Part shown: positions 51,341 to 61,053 of the stretch, in pieces
Numbering within the stretch: position 1 is the first letter of the stretch
Layout of the letters: every line of letters begins with the position of its first letter
Program-made: the position numbers and the translations under genes
The notes under the pieces: generated by a model
The model's input: the letters and a program-made list of their open reading frames with translations, nothing else
Told to the model about the DNA's origin: nothing
The model's database searches: none
Assembly: GCF_000010125.1 (NCBI RefSeq)
Contig: NC_007350.1
Coordinates: 1,302,001 to 1,366,000, forward strand
Length of the DNA: 64,000 bases
Direction of reading: 5' to 3'
Origin: Staphylococcus saprophyticus subsp. saprophyticus ATCC 15305 = NCTC 7292
GTDB taxonomy: Bacteria; Bacillota; Bacilli; Staphylococcales; Staphylococcaceae

Positions 51341-51358
51341 CCAATTTCAGAGTTTTTT
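51317..51358. terminator. Bidirectional terminator overlapping the hydrolase 3' end
   Basis: AAAACTCTGAAATTGG and CCAATTTCAGAGTTTT form a perfect 16-bp stem around CATTTAA, with T/A runs on both sides. It ends at the yhhQ stop codon, so it serves both convergent genes. Confidence 0.93.
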
Positions 51359-52061
51359 AATAACCTTCATCTAATTTACTAATTTTTCCTTTACGATACA
51401 TGGATTTCGCCCAGTAACCAAATGGTACATTAAATATCGTTGAGATTACTTTCAATAGATACGTAGTAATAAAAATTTCAAATACTGCTGCATTTGGCAT
51501 TGAACCATAAAATGCAATGGTTACAAATAAAGCAGTGTCGATTATGTTACTTATGATCGTACTACCATATGCTCTAATGATAAATGTTTTATCTGAGCTA
51601 AACACTTTTTTTATTAACGAGAAGAGTAGTACATCTAAATGTTGTCCGATTATATAGGCAACCACTGATCCCAATGCAATTCTTGGCACAAGATTAAATA
51701 TTGATTCCAACGCACCTTGCGAAGTATCAATAGATGATGGTGTAAAATGCAGCGACATTTGCATTACGATAATCATAACAAGTGTTGAACTAAAGCCAAT
51801 CCAGACTGCACGCTTTGCAACTTTTCTACCATAAATATCATTTAAAATATCTGTGGCAAGATATATAGAAGCAAACATTACATTACCTAATGTTGCTGAA
51901 ATAGTAAATATGTCGATTGTTTTAAGAACTTGGATATTAGCAAGTACAGTTCCAATTGCAATCCATGCGATTAATCCCTGTTTCCCAAACAAGCGATACA
52001 TAGCTACTAATAATAAAAAGGTAACTAAAAATGTCAGTACACCAAATATTTCGTTAAACAA
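51357..52061 (-). CDS. yhhQ: Queuosine precursor transporter (YhhQ/QPTR family)
   Basis: Integral membrane importer of preQ0/preQ1-type queuosine precursors, 234 aa with about six hydrophobic segments. Family features are SATLGNVMFASIYLATDILN and GRKVAKRAV after the second segment, and ISNIIDTALFVTIAFYG later. The start is a TTG at 52061, preceded by AGGAGG at 8 bases. The preQ1-I riboswitch directly upstream supports the substrate. No queuosine biosynthesis genes are in this window, which fits a salvage strategy. Confidence 0.93.
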   Translation of the reverse strand: MFNEIFGVLTFLVTFLLLVAMYRLFGKQGLIAWIAIGTVLANIQVLKTIDIFTISATLGNVMFASIYLATDILNDIYGRKVAKRAVWIGFSSTLVMIIVMQMSLHFTPSSIDTSQGALESIFNLVPRIALGSVVAYIIGQHLDVLLFSLIKKVFSSDKTFIIRAYGSTIISNIIDTALFVTIAFYGSMPNAAVFEIFITTYLLKVISTIFNVPFGYWAKSMYRKGKISKLDEGY

Positions 52062-52069
52062 TTTAAATT

Positions 52070-52108
52070 CCTCCTAAATTTTGATAATGCGGGAGTTTAG
52101 AAACCGCA
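52070..52108 (-). promoter_or_regulatory. preQ1-I riboswitch
   Basis: On the minus strand the leader reads TGCGG-TTTCTAAACTC-CCGCA, then an A-rich tail ATCAAAA and TTTAGGAGG. P1 pairs TGCGG with CCGCA. The loop CTAAA can form a pseudoknot with TTTAG, which abuts the AGGAGG ribosome-binding site of yhhQ. This is the compact H-type pseudoknot plan of class I preQ1 riboswitches and would block translation when preQ1 is bound. The gene it controls matches. Confidence 0.85.
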
Positions 52109-52312
52109 AAATAAACAACTAAGTAATTTTATCAGAAAAAATTAAAAATACAAGTGTGTTTATTCATATCGTACATAAAAAGTTGAATATCTATTTTCAT
52201 AAATTTAAAGATTAAACAATCCTAGTTACAAATGATATAATGTCTTCAAGTGTCAAAACATTATAAAATGAATCAATCGATAGAAATATGATATTTTAAG
52301 TAATATAGGAGC

Positions 52313-52507
52313 GTGACAAACATTCTTACTTATTCTGAAAAAGAAGCTATGGCTTCAATAGATGATTTAATGAACACTTATTGCAAATCATGTTTGCTCA
52401 AACATCATATAAGAAAGTCAGAAGGTAAAACACAAGCACATCATTTTTGTATAAATGAATGTTCAATCGGCAAAGAAATTAAACAATTAGGAAATGAGTT
52501 ACAATAA
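52313..52507 (+). CDS. Zinc-finger miniprotein (zf-C2HCIx2C type)
   Basis: The 64-aa protein has YCKSCLLKHHIRK and QAHHFCINECSIG, giving Cys-x2-Cys and His-x2-Cys-x3-Cys (spacing approximate), as in the small Firmicute zinc-finger family PF10782. Its function is unknown. The GTG at 52313 directly abuts AGGAG (52308-52312), which is too close for good initiation. The ATT at 52322 has the right spacing and could be a rare start. It lies 17 bases before the Nfu_N gene and probably heads that operon. Confidence 0.75.
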   Translation: MTNILTYSEKEAMASIDDLMNTYCKSCLLKHHIRKSEGKTQAHHFCINECSIGKEIKQLGNELQ

Positions 52508-52524
52508 TTAGGAGGCATTTTATT

Positions 52525-52782
52525 ATGGAGATTTTAGAAGTATCGCAAACACCAAACCCAAATACAATGAAAATCGTTTTACAATTATCAGGTGAAGATT
52601 ACAAACCGAATACCTTTACTGCAGTAAAAGATAATCAACCTGAGTTTATTAACGATATTTTACAAATCGAAGGAATAAAATCTATTTTCCAAGCAATGAA
52701 TTTTATCTCCGTAGATAAAAAGGCGGACTATGAGTGGGAAACACTATTACCTGAAGTAACTAAAACCTTAAAAGAAATATAA
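52525..52782 (+). CDS. Stand-alone Nfu N-terminal domain protein
   Basis: The 85-aa protein consists only of the Nfu/NifU N-terminal domain ([19 protein letters not shown] ... VTKTLKEI). It lacks the CxxC-bearing C-terminal domain that holds Fe-S clusters in Nfu. It is 49 of 85 identical to the first 85 residues of CvfC encoded immediately downstream, so it looks like a tandem paralogue of that domain. The ATG at 52525 follows TAGGAGG. It may be an accessory binding partner for CvfC or for Fe-S assembly (inference). Confidence 0.85.
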   Translation: MEILEVSQTPNPNTMKIVLQLSGEDYKPNTFTAVKDNQPEFINDILQIEGIKSIFQAMNFISVDKKADYEWETLLPEVTKTLKEI

Positions 52783-52797
52783 AAAGGAGTTTTCTGA

Positions 52798-53916
52798 ATG
52801 GAAATTGTACGTGTCGAACCAACGCCCAGTCCCAACACAATGAAAATTGTTTTGAATGAGAAAAGAAAAGATAATAAGTCAAATACGTATACAACTATTC
52901 TTGATAATCAGCCCAAGTTTATCAATGATGTATTAGCAGTTGATGGTGTGAAATCTATATTTTACGTTATGGATTTTTTAGCTGTAGATAAAAAGCCCAA
53001 ATATGATTGGGAAGTTTTATTACCTAAAGTAACAGCAACATTAAGCGACGAATCTGAATCTATTGATACACCAGCACCAGATGAACACTTTGGCGAAGTT
53101 AAAGCTGAAGTACTTCAGTTCAAAGGGATTCCATATCAGGTTAAACTTACTTCTAGTTCCGAAGAAAAACGTAAGCAATTACCTGAAGTGTATATTGATA
53201 GTATGCTTGCAGCTCAAAAAGATGATGACAATATTGTTTTCCAACGTAAATGGGAAAACTTAGGTATACGTTATGGTGAATTAGATGATATTATGTCTGA
53301 AGTCACTGAAGAAATCCTAGCACTTTATCCTGAAAAAGATTTAAACCATCTTGTAGAAAATGCTTTAAATACAGATGTCGTTATTCCTGAAAAAAAATAC
53401 CAACATGTGACGCTTGAGACTTATCAAGCAACTGATGATTGGAAAGAACGCTTAAGAATGTTAAAAGCTTTCCCAACACCAACAGAGAGAGATTTCCCAT
53501 TATTAGGTGATGCTGTTAGTGAAGAAGAGAAAACACCATTAAGACGTGAAGCGATCGTGTTGCTTGGTATGATAGAAGATAAAGCAGTATTACCTTATTT
53601 ATTTAAAGGATTACATGATAAAAGTCCAGCAGTCAGAAGAACAGCTGGTGATTGTTTAAGCGATTTAGGATTCAAACAAGCTTTGCCTGAAATGGAAAAA
53701 GCATTAGATGATCCCCATAAAATAGTAAGATGGCGAGCTGCTATGTTTATATTTGATGAAGGCGGTCCTGAACAACTTGATGCACTTCGCACACATGAAA
53801 ATGACCCTGCATATGAAGTTAAACTTCAAATAGAAATGGCAATAGCAAGAATTGAAAATGGTGATGAAGCATTAGGTTCTGTGTGGAAACAAATTGCTAA
53901 TAGAAATAAATCGTAA
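52798..53916 (+). CDS. cvfC: Conserved virulence factor C
   Basis: The 372-aa protein has an N-terminal Nfu_N domain (residues 1-85), a middle CvfC-specific region and C-terminal HEAT-like repeats. [36 protein letters not shown] and [16 protein letters not shown] are successive repeats. In S. aureus, cvfC mutants show reduced virulence and toxin expression. The biochemical role is unknown. The ATG at 52798 follows AAAGGAG. It is part of a zinc-finger/Nfu_N/cvfC/brxA series with short gaps. Confidence 0.92.
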   Translation: MEIVRVEPTPSPNTMKIVLNEKRKDNKSNTYTTILDNQPKFINDVLAVDGVKSIFYVMDFLAVDKKPKYDWEVLLPKVTATLSDESESIDTPAPDEHFGEVKAEVLQFKGIPYQVKLTSSSEEKRKQLPEVYIDSMLAAQKDDDNIVFQRKWENLGIRYGELDDIMSEVTEEILALYPEKDLNHLVENALNTDVVIPEKKYQHVTLETYQATDDWKERLRMLKAFPTPTERDFPLLGDAVSEEEKTPLRREAIVLLGMIEDKAVLPYLFKGLHDKSPAVRRTAGDCLSDLGFKQALPEMEKALDDPHKIVRWRAAMFIFDEGGPEQLDALRTHENDPAYEVKLQIEMAIARIENGDEALGSVWKQIANRNKS

Positions 53917-53953
53917 TAATTTGATGATATGAATTTATAAAGGAGTGTTTTAA

Positions 53954-54388
53954 ATGAATGCATATGAAGCATACATGAATGAACTTGCAACTCAAATGCG
54001 TAGTGAATTAACTGGACGTGATTTCAAAAGTTTAGAAACCGCAGATGAAGTATCTAACTTTATGACAAATGTGGGTAGTGACGATACAACATTTGTTGTT
54101 ATTAATTCAACATGTGGTTGTGCAGCTGGTTTAGCAAGACCAGCGGCTGTTACAGTTGTAGAACAAAATGATAAAAAACCTACAAATAAAGTAACAGTAT
54201 TCGCAGGTCAAGATAAAGAAGCTACTGCAACAATGCGTGATTATATTCAACAGGTTCCATCTAGTCCATCCTATGCGCTTTTCAAAGGACAAGAATTGAA
54301 ACATTTTATACCTCGTGAACACATTGAAGGTAGAGATATTCAAGATATTTGTATGGACATTAAAGACGCATTTGACGATTACTGCTAA
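53954..54388 (+). CDS. brxA: Bacilliredoxin BrxA (YphP/YqiW family)
   Basis: Removes bacillithiol from S-bacillithiolated proteins. The 144-aa thioredoxin-fold protein has the hallmark CGC active site in [14 protein letters not shown] (Cys54 attacks, Cys56 resolves). It follows cvfC by 37 bases, with AAAGGAG before the ATG. The second bacilliredoxin of staphylococci, BrxB, is encoded elsewhere. The locus next to thyA is the BrxA position in S. aureus. It works with YpdA and bacillithiol made through BshA. Confidence 0.93.
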   Translation: MNAYEAYMNELATQMRSELTGRDFKSLETADEVSNFMTNVGSDDTTFVVINSTCGCAAGLARPAAVTVVEQNDKKPTNKVTVFAGQDKEATATMRDYIQQVPSSPSYALFKGQELKHFIPREHIEGRDIQDICMDIKDAFDDYC

Positions 54389-54466
54389 ATGGTTCGTATG
54401 GTTATATAAATATCGCTGTTAAATCGTATTGAATAACATAGCGTAAAAATTCATTAAATGGTCATT

Positions 54467-54520
54467 ATGCCAACTTACTGTGTCTAAACAAGCCAATAAG
54501 ATATAGTAAGTTGGCATTTA
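54467..54520 (+). terminator. brxA terminator
   Basis: ATGCCAACTTACT and AGTAAGTTGGCAT form a perfect 13-bp stem with a large loop (about 25 nt), followed by TTATTCC. The T-run is modest. Confidence 0.7.
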
Positions 54521-54679
54521 TTCCATAAAAATAAGTACTAACGCGTATAACGTTTACAAAAAATGATGTATAATTTACTCAAAGTACATTATTTTTACAT
54601 AATTAATGTTAAATCCTTTAACTTATAACAATTATCCAATAAGATACAAATAAAATTAATTTTGGAAGGAGTGGATTAA

Positions 54680-55636
54680 ATGTTAAATGCTTTTGATCAA
54701 GCGTATCATCAATTATGTGAAGAAATTTTAGAAATCGGTAAACAAAAGAATGATCGCACAAATACTGGAACCATCTCAAAATTTGGTCACCAACTGAGGT
54801 TTGATTTATCAAAAGGCTTCCCATTACTAACAACTAAAAAAGTATCATTTAAATTAATTGCTACAGAGCTCTTATGGTTTATCAAAGGAGATACAAATAT
54901 TAAGTATTTACTTCAATATAATAACAACATTTGGAATGAGTGGGCATTCGAAAAATTTGTTCAATCCAAAGACTATAACGGACCTGACATGACTGATTTT
55001 GGCCATAGGGCACAAAAAGACGAGTCCTTTAACCTAATCTATAAAGACGAAATGAACCAATTTAAAAAACGTATTTTAAATGATGATGATTTTGCTAAAA
55101 AATATGGTGATTTAGGTAATGTTTATGGTAAACAATGGCGTGATTGGGAAGATAAATATGGTAATCATTATGATCAATTAAAAACGGTGATCAATCAAAT
55201 TAAAACGAATCCTAATTCAAGACGTCATATCGTATCTGCATGGAATCCAACAGAAATTGATACAATGGCGTTACCACCTTGTCATACAATGTTTCAGTTT
55301 TATGTTCAAGATGGCAAATTAAGTTGTCAATTATACCAAAGAAGTGCAGACATCTTTTTAGGGGTTCCTTTTAACATCGCAAGTTATAGTTTATTAACTC
55401 ACCTCATCGCGAAAGAATGTGGCCTTGAAGTTGGAGAATTTGTACACACCTTTGGCGATGCACATATATACTCTAATCATATCGAAGCTATTGAGACACA
55501 ATTAGCACGAGAAAGCTATAATCCACCAACACTTAATATCAATTCAGATGCATCTATTTTTGATATTGATTACGAGGATTTAGAAATTGTTGATTATGAA
55601 TCACATCCAGCGATTAAAGCACCCATCGCAGTTTAA
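54680..55636 (+). CDS. thyA: Thymidylate synthase
   Basis: Methylates dUMP to dTMP using methylene-tetrahydrofolate. It has 318 aa from the ATG at 54680, after AAGGAGTGG. The phosphate-binding and catalytic segments are [12 protein letters not shown] and [19 protein letters not shown], with the catalytic Cys in [21 protein letters not shown] is present. An extra insertion near residues 85-140, relative to E. coli ThyA, is usual for this longer subfamily. It is paired with folA, which regenerates its folate product. Confidence 0.97.
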   Translation: MLNAFDQAYHQLCEEILEIGKQKNDRTNTGTISKFGHQLRFDLSKGFPLLTTKKVSFKLIATELLWFIKGDTNIKYLLQYNNNIWNEWAFEKFVQSKDYNGPDMTDFGHRAQKDESFNLIYKDEMNQFKKRILNDDDFAKKYGDLGNVYGKQWRDWEDKYGNHYDQLKTVINQIKTNPNSRRHIVSAWNPTEIDTMALPPCHTMFQFYVQDGKLSCQLYQRSADIFLGVPFNIASYSLLTHLIAKECGLEVGEFVHTFGDAHIYSNHIEAIETQLARESYNPPTLNINSDASIFDIDYEDLEIVDYESHPAIKAPIAV

Positions 55637-55676
55637 ATGGGAAATGACTTAAAAACATCAATAATTTATTATATAA

Positions 55677-56216
<540 letters not shown>

Positions 56217-56226
56217 GAGGAAATTT

Positions 56227-57066
56227 ATGATAAAAAAGAAAATTGTTACTGATTCAACATCTGATTTATCACATGAATATTTAAATGAAAATAATATTCA
56301 TGTGATACCTCTTAATTTAACAATTGATGGTGAATCCTACATTGACCAAATAGATATATCGTCGAAAGAATATATTCAAAAACTGGAAGAAAATGCTGAT
56401 ACTAAAACAAGTCAACCTGCTATCGGTAAGTTCATTGAATTATACGATGAACTAGGCGAAGATGGTTCTGAAATCATAAGCATTCATATGACATCAGGTT
56501 TAAGCGGAACTTATCAGACTGCACTGCAAGCTAGCGAAATGACTGATAGTAAAGTTACTGTCATTGATTCTAAGTCTATTTCTTTTGGTTTAGGTTACCA
56601 AGTGCAACACATTGTTGATTGGAATAATACTGGACTATCAACAAATGAAATCGTTGAAAACATTGTTGAACTACAAAAAAACATTAAACTTTATGTTGTT
56701 ATAGGACAATTAAACCAATTAATTAAAGGCGGACGTATTAGCAAAACGAAAGGTTTAATTGGTAATATGATGCAAATCAAACCAATCGGAACACTCGAAG
56801 ACGGAAAGATTGAATTAATTCATAATTCTCGAACACAAAATGCAAGTGTTCAGTTCCTCAAAAAAGAAGTGAGCGCGTTTATCGGTGATAAAAATGTAAA
56901 ATCTATCGGTATTGCACATGCAAATATTATTGAATTCGTAGACAAAGTAAAAAAACATTTTTCAGAAGAGTTCAACTTTACAAAATTCGACACGAACGTT
57001 ACAACACCTATCATTTCAACACATACAGGACAAGGTGCTATCGGTTTAGTCGTATTACGATCATAA
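56227..57066 (+). CDS. fakB2: DegV-family fatty-acid-binding protein FakB2
   Basis: Holds a fatty acid while FakA phosphorylates it, for incorporation of exogenous fatty acids into phospholipid. The 279-aa DegV fold has [12 protein letters not shown] at the N terminus and the carboxylate-binding [15 protein letters not shown]. The loop [20 protein letters not shown] and a C-terminal [11 protein letters not shown] also match. The position next to folA corresponds to FakB2, the oleate-preferring paralogue of S. aureus; specificity here is inferred from synteny. The ATG follows ATAGGAGG. Confidence 0.9.
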   Translation: MIKKKIVTDSTSDLSHEYLNENNIHVIPLNLTIDGESYIDQIDISSKEYIQKLEENADTKTSQPAIGKFIELYDELGEDGSEIISIHMTSGLSGTYQTALQASEMTDSKVTVIDSKSISFGLGYQVQHIVDWNNTGLSTNEIVENIVELQKNIKLYVVIGQLNQLIKGGRISKTKGLIGNMMQIKPIGTLEDGKIELIHNSRTQNASVQFLKKEVSAFIGDKNVKSIGIAHANIIEFVDKVKKHFSEEFNFTKFDTNVTTPIISTHTGQGAIGLVVLRS

Positions 57067-57196
57067 AGTACTACTTCAAAGCGCGCTATGACTATACTCA
57101 AAATGAAATTGGTCTTATTTAATATATAAACAGTTTCATAGCAAATCGCTTAAAATAATGGTAACTTTATGACAAAATAGATATAGGAGGTATATT

Positions 57197-57724
57197 ATGG
57201 CTTATGCGACATTAGCAGGAGGATGTTTTTGGTGTTTAGTTAAACCATTCACTTCATATCCTGGTATCGAAAACGTTGTTTCTGGTTATAGTGGTGGACA
57301 TACAGATAACCCAACTTATGAAAGTGTAAGTACAAATCAAACTGGGCATGTCGAGGCAGTCCAAATTACTTATAACTCAGAAATTACTTCCTTCGAAAAT
57401 ATATTAGACGTTTATTTCAAAACGTTTGATCCTACTGATAACGGTGGTCAATTTTTTGATCGTGGAGAACATTATGAGCCTGCTATTTTTTATCATGATG
57501 AAAATCAGAAAAAAGCAGCCGAAGCTAAAATTCAACAATTAAATGAACAAGGTATCTTTAACAAACCTGTCATTACACCCATTAAACCATATAAAAATTT
57601 TTATCCAGCTGAAACCTATCATCAGGATTACTATAAAAAGAATCCATTGCATTATGAACAGTATCAACGTGGATCAGGTCGGAAAAATTTTATAGAAAAG
57701 CATTGGGGGAAACAAAATGATTAA
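57197..57724 (+). CDS. msrA: Peptide methionine sulfoxide reductase MsrA
   Basis: Repairs the S form of methionine sulfoxide. It has 175 aa. The catalytic Cys10 is in [12 protein letters not shown], and the family segment [15 protein letters not shown] follows. The second Cys is Cys13 within the same CFWC motif, as in the staphylococcal MsrA type without C-terminal recycling cysteines. The ATG follows ATAGGAGG. The stop overlaps msrB by 8 bases, so the complementary reductases are co-translated. Confidence 0.95.
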   Translation: MAYATLAGGCFWCLVKPFTSYPGIENVVSGYSGGHTDNPTYESVSTNQTGHVEAVQITYNSEITSFENILDVYFKTFDPTDNGGQFFDRGEHYEPAIFYHDENQKKAAEAKIQQLNEQGIFNKPVITPIKPYKNFYPAETYHQDYYKKNPLHYEQYQRGSGRKNFIEKHWGKQND

Positions 57725-58145
57725 AAAGAATAAAAATGATTTAAATGAAATGGAGTATTTAGTTACACAAGAAAATGGTACAGAACCGCCATTTCAAAAC
57801 GAATACTGGAACCACTTTGAAAAAGGTATTTACGTTGATAAAATTTCAGGTAAACCATTATTCACTTCTGAAGAAAAATTCGAATCAGATTGTGGTTGGC
57901 CAAGTTTTTCTAAGGCATTAGCCGATGAAGAAATCGTTGAATTAGTCGACAAAACATTTGGCATGGTGCGCACTGAAGTACGTTCTGAAGATGCAAATAG
58001 CCATTTAGGTCACGTATTCAATGACGGACCAAAAGAAAGCGGCGGTCTGAGATATTGCATTAATTCAGCAGCTGTACAATTTATACCATATGAAAAATTA
58101 GAAGAACTAGGATATGGAGATTTAATACCACATTTTGAAAAATAA
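57717..58145 (+). CDS. msrB: Peptide methionine sulfoxide reductase MsrB
   Basis: Repairs the R form of methionine sulfoxide. It has 142 aa. The catalytic Cys is in [14 protein letters not shown] and the resolving Cys is in [10 protein letters not shown]. The two CxxC zinc pairs found in many MsrB proteins are absent. Asn-His residues ([11 protein letters not shown]) complete the active site. It starts inside msrA and is followed 14 bases later by crr, giving the msrA-msrB-crr-yozE cluster. Confidence 0.95.
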   Translation: MIKKNKNDLNEMEYLVTQENGTEPPFQNEYWNHFEKGIYVDKISGKPLFTSEEKFESDCGWPSFSKALADEEIVELVDKTFGMVRTEVRSEDANSHLGHVFNDGPKESGGLRYCINSAAVQFIPYEKLEELGYGDLIPHFEK

Positions 58146-58159
58146 GGAGCGAACATATT

Positions 58160-58660
58160 ATGTTTAAAAAATTATTTGGTAAAGGCAAAGAGGTCAATAA
58201 AGAAAGCGCGATTTATGCACCAATCACTGGGGAATATGTAAAAATCGAAGATATACCAGATCCAGTATTTGCTCAAAAAATGATGGGTGAAGGCTTTGGT
58301 ATAAATCCAACAGAAGGTGAAGTTGTTTCACCAATCGATGGTAAGGTAGATAATGTTTTCCCAACGAAACATGCTATTGGATTAAAAGCTGAAAATGGCC
58401 TAGAATTACTTGTTCATATTGGTCTTGATACCGTGCAATTAGATGGTGAAGGCTTTGACATTCTAGTTGAAAGTGGCGACGTTGTTAACGTTGGAGACCC
58501 ATTATTAAAATTTGATTTAGACTATATAAAAGAAAATGCAAAATCAGTTGTTTCACCAATTATTATCACAAATTCTGACAACACAGCATCTATTTCAGTG
58601 GCTGATGTAACAACTTTGACTAAAGGTGAAACTAAAATTGTTGATGTGACAACGAACTAA
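58160..58660 (+). CDS. crr: PTS glucose-type EIIA component
   Basis: The 166-aa soluble phosphocarrier is of the Glc family. The segment [20 protein letters not shown] holds the first active-site His, and [17 protein letters not shown] holds the phosphorylated His. It may serve EIICB proteins encoded elsewhere, and its link to msrAB is conserved in staphylococci without a clear reason. The ATG at 58160 follows AAGGAGCG. It shares one base with the yozE start. Confidence 0.93.
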   Translation: MFKKLFGKGKEVNKESAIYAPITGEYVKIEDIPDPVFAQKMMGEGFGINPTEGEVVSPIDGKVDNVFPTKHAIGLKAENGLELLVHIGLDTVQLDGEGFDILVESGDVVNVGDPLLKFDLDYIKENAKSVVSPIIITNSDNTASISVADVTTLTKGETKIVDVTTN

Positions 58661-58881
58661 TGAAAGACCATTCATTTTATCATTTTGCCCTTACAGCACG
58701 TGGGCGTAAAGATGAAAAAGGTGAATTAGCAGAAGAAATATTTGATGATTTATCTTTTCCAAAACATGAAAAAGACTTTCATATACTGTCAGATTATATA
58801 GAAACACAAGGGCATTATACTATTTCATTATCCGTTTTTGATGATTTATACGAGGAATATACCGAATGGTTAAAATTTTAA
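58660..58881 (+). CDS. yozE: YozE-like small protein (UPF0346)
   Basis: The 73-aa protein has the UPF0346 core: [20 protein letters not shown], then [16 protein letters not shown] and [13 protein letters not shown]. It is probably a small all-helical domain of unknown role. The start overlaps the crr stop (TAATG), so translation depends on crr. Confidence 0.88.
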   Translation: MKDHSFYHFALTARGRKDEKGELAEEIFDDLSFPKHEKDFHILSDYIETQGHYTISLSVFDDLYEEYTEWLKF

Positions 58882-58941
58882 TTACTTTAACATTTGAGTA
58901 GCACGATTAAAATATATTAAAATAATAAGGTATCATTTGTT

Positions 58942-58984
58942 GCTGGGATTAATCTAAATGATTCAATCCCAGCTCATTTTATTT
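58942..58984 (+). terminator. msrA-msrB-crr-yozE terminator
   Basis: GCTGGGATT and AATCCCAGC form a perfect 9-bp stem (extended by TGA/TCA edges) with a loop of about 14 nt, followed by TCATTTTATTTG. Confidence 0.82.
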
Positions 58985-59036
58985 GTAATGATTTTTTACA
59001 ATATTAATTTTTTACATATGTATTGGAAGTGATTAA

Positions 59037-60512
59037 ATGTCAGAAAGTAAAGACACAACTGAAGTGAATCAAGAAGTAAATGAAAAAGCATCATCGCAAT
59101 CAACAAAGAAACAAATAAATTTCAAACGTAGTCACTTTATTATTATATTAATAGTTACAATACTTGTAACTGCTATGATTGCAGTATTTGCAACGATTGG
59201 CATCAGTCATTGGACAAGTGGTTTAAATAGTGATCAACGTGATGAGATGAAAAAAGTAGAGCAAGTTTATCAAACACTAGATGATGAATACTATAAAGAT
59301 ACTAGTTCAGAAGAGCTGGGGACAGCAGCGATTGATGGTATGGTAAAAAAATTGGATGACCCTTATTCAGACTATATGACCAAAAAAGAAACTAAATCAT
59401 TTAATGAAGATGTATCAGGTGATTTTGTAGGTATTGGGGCTGAAATGCAAAAGAAAGGGAATCAAATTCAAATTACAAGCCCTATGAAACAATCACCTGC
59501 TGAAAAGGCCGGAATTCAGCCTAAAGATGTGGTTACTAAAGTGAATGGTAAATCGATTAAAGGACAGCCTTTAGAAGCAATTGTTAAAAAAGTTAGAGGA
59601 AAACAAGGTACAAAAGTAACACTAACCATTGAACGCGGTGGGCAAGCTCACGACATCACAATAAAACGAGATAAAATTCATGTCAAAAGTGTTGAATACC
59701 AAAAACATGGCGATGTCGGTGTCTTTACTATCAATAAATTCCAAAATAGTACATCAGGCGAATTAAAATCTGCCATCATTAAAGCACACAAAGATGGCAT
59801 CCGTAAAATTGTATTGGATTTACGTAATAATCCTGGAGGCTTATTAGATGAAGCTGTTAAAATGGCAAACATTTTCATTGATAAAAATGAAACAGTTGTT
59901 CAATTAGAAAAAGGCAAACATAAAGAAGCAATTAAGGCTTCAAATGATGCCTCAAAAGAAGCCAAAGATATGGATGTTTCTATTTTAGTAAATAAAGGCT
60001 CAGCTAGTGCTTCAGAAGTTTTCACAGGTGCTATGAAAGATTATAATAAAGCCAAAGTTTATGGTTCAAAAACATTTGGTAAAGGCATTGTGCAGACTAC
60101 ACGAGAATTTGAAGATGGTTCATTATTAAAATTCACTAATATGAAATGGTTAACGCCAAAATCTCATTATATTCATGGAAAAGGCATTACTCCTGATAAG
60201 AAAATAGAAGAACCTGCATATCAATCATTAAATGTTATCCCAAGCAATAAAACATATCAGTTGGGTGACGATGATAAAAATGTTAAAACAATGAAGGTGG
60301 GATTGAATGTATTAGGCTATCATATTAATAATCATTCTACTGAATTTGATAGCGAACTAGAGGATGCCCTCAAATCCTTCCAAAAGAAAAATAATTTAGA
60401 TGTAAATGGCACATTTAACAAGTCAACGAATGAAAAATTCACACAGCAACTTGTTGAAAAAGCAAACAAAGAAGACACGGTATTAAATGAGCTTTTAAAA
60501 AAACTAAATTAA
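59037..60512 (+). CDS. ctpA: Carboxy-terminal processing peptidase CtpA
   Basis: Membrane-anchored S41 serine protease of 491 aa. The single N-terminal membrane segment is FIIILIVTILVTAMIAVFATIG (about residues 35-56, partly quoted). A PDZ domain (about 115-200, GIGAEMQKKGNQIQITSPM) and the S41 core follow, with LDLRNNPGGLLDEAV. The catalytic Ser lies in KGSASASE (residues 322-326), and Lys in SKTFGKG about 25 residues later. A C-terminal peptidoglycan-binding domain (VKTMKVGLNVLGYH) ends it. The ATG follows TGGAAGTG. In S. aureus CtpA affects stress tolerance and virulence. Confidence 0.94.
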   Translation: MSESKDTTEVNQEVNEKASSQSTKKQINFKRSHFIIILIVTILVTAMIAVFATIGISHWTSGLNSDQRDEMKKVEQVYQTLDDEYYKDTSSEELGTAAIDGMVKKLDDPYSDYMTKKETKSFNEDVSGDFVGIGAEMQKKGNQIQITSPMKQSPAEKAGIQPKDVVTKVNGKSIKGQPLEAIVKKVRGKQGTKVTLTIERGGQAHDITIKRDKIHVKSVEYQKHGDVGVFTINKFQNSTSGELKSAIIKAHKDGIRKIVLDLRNNPGGLLDEAVKMANIFIDKNETVVQLEKGKHKEAIKASNDASKEAKDMDVSILVNKGSASASEVFTGAMKDYNKAKVYGSKTFGKGIVQTTREFEDGSLLKFTNMKWLTPKSHYIHGKGITPDKKIEEPAYQSLNVIPSNKTYQLGDDDKNVKTMKVGLNVLGYHINNHSTEFDSELEDALKSFQKKNNLDVNGTFNKSTNEKFTQQLVEKANKEDTVLNELLKKLN

Positions 60513-60533
60513 TTTAAGAGGAGTCATCGGTTT

Positions 60534-61043
60534 ATGATTAGAAAAGCAAATAAAAATGATTTATCTAGTATTTTAAACATTGTAGAAGAAGCTAAAACTA
60601 TTATGAAGCAAGACAACAACAATCAATGGGATGAACAATATCCTTTAGAAGAACATTTTGAAGAAGATATTGAAAAAGACACACTTTTTGTTCTAGAAGA
60701 AAATTCTATTATTTATGCTTTTATAGTTGTCGACCAACAGCAATCAGAATGGTATGATGAATTAGAATGGCCAATTGACAGAAAAGGTGCCTATGTTATT
60801 CATAGATTGGCAGGATCATCTGAATATAAAGGTACTGCAACGCAACTATTTGATTTTGCAGTTAATTTAGCACTGGATCATAATATTCATGTGTTATTAA
60901 CCGATACATTTGCTTTAAATAAGCGCGCACAAGGACTGTTTACTAAATTTGGCTTTAGCAAAGTAGGCGAAGCAAAAATTGATTATCATCCTTTTAATAA
61001 AGGTGAACCATTTTATGCCTATTATAAAAATTTAGAAGAATAG
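60534..61043 (+). CDS. GNAT-family N-acetyltransferase
   Basis: The 169-aa acetyltransferase of the GNAT fold starts MIRKANKNDLSSILNIVEEA. The acetyl-CoA loop region reads VIHRLAGSSEYKGTATQLFD, a slightly degenerate version of the Q/R-x-x-G-x-G/A motif. VLLTDTFALNKRAQGLFTKFG is the usual last core segment. The substrate is unknown. It lies 21 bases after ctpA and 10 before murG. The start ATG follows AGAGGAG. Confidence 0.87.
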   Translation: MIRKANKNDLSSILNIVEEAKTIMKQDNNNQWDEQYPLEEHFEEDIEKDTLFVLEENSIIYAFIVVDQQQSEWYDELEWPIDRKGAYVIHRLAGSSEYKGTATQLFDFAVNLALDHNIHVLLTDTFALNKRAQGLFTKFGFSKVGEAKIDYHPFNKGEPFYAYYKNLEE

Positions 61044-61053
61044 AGGTTATATT

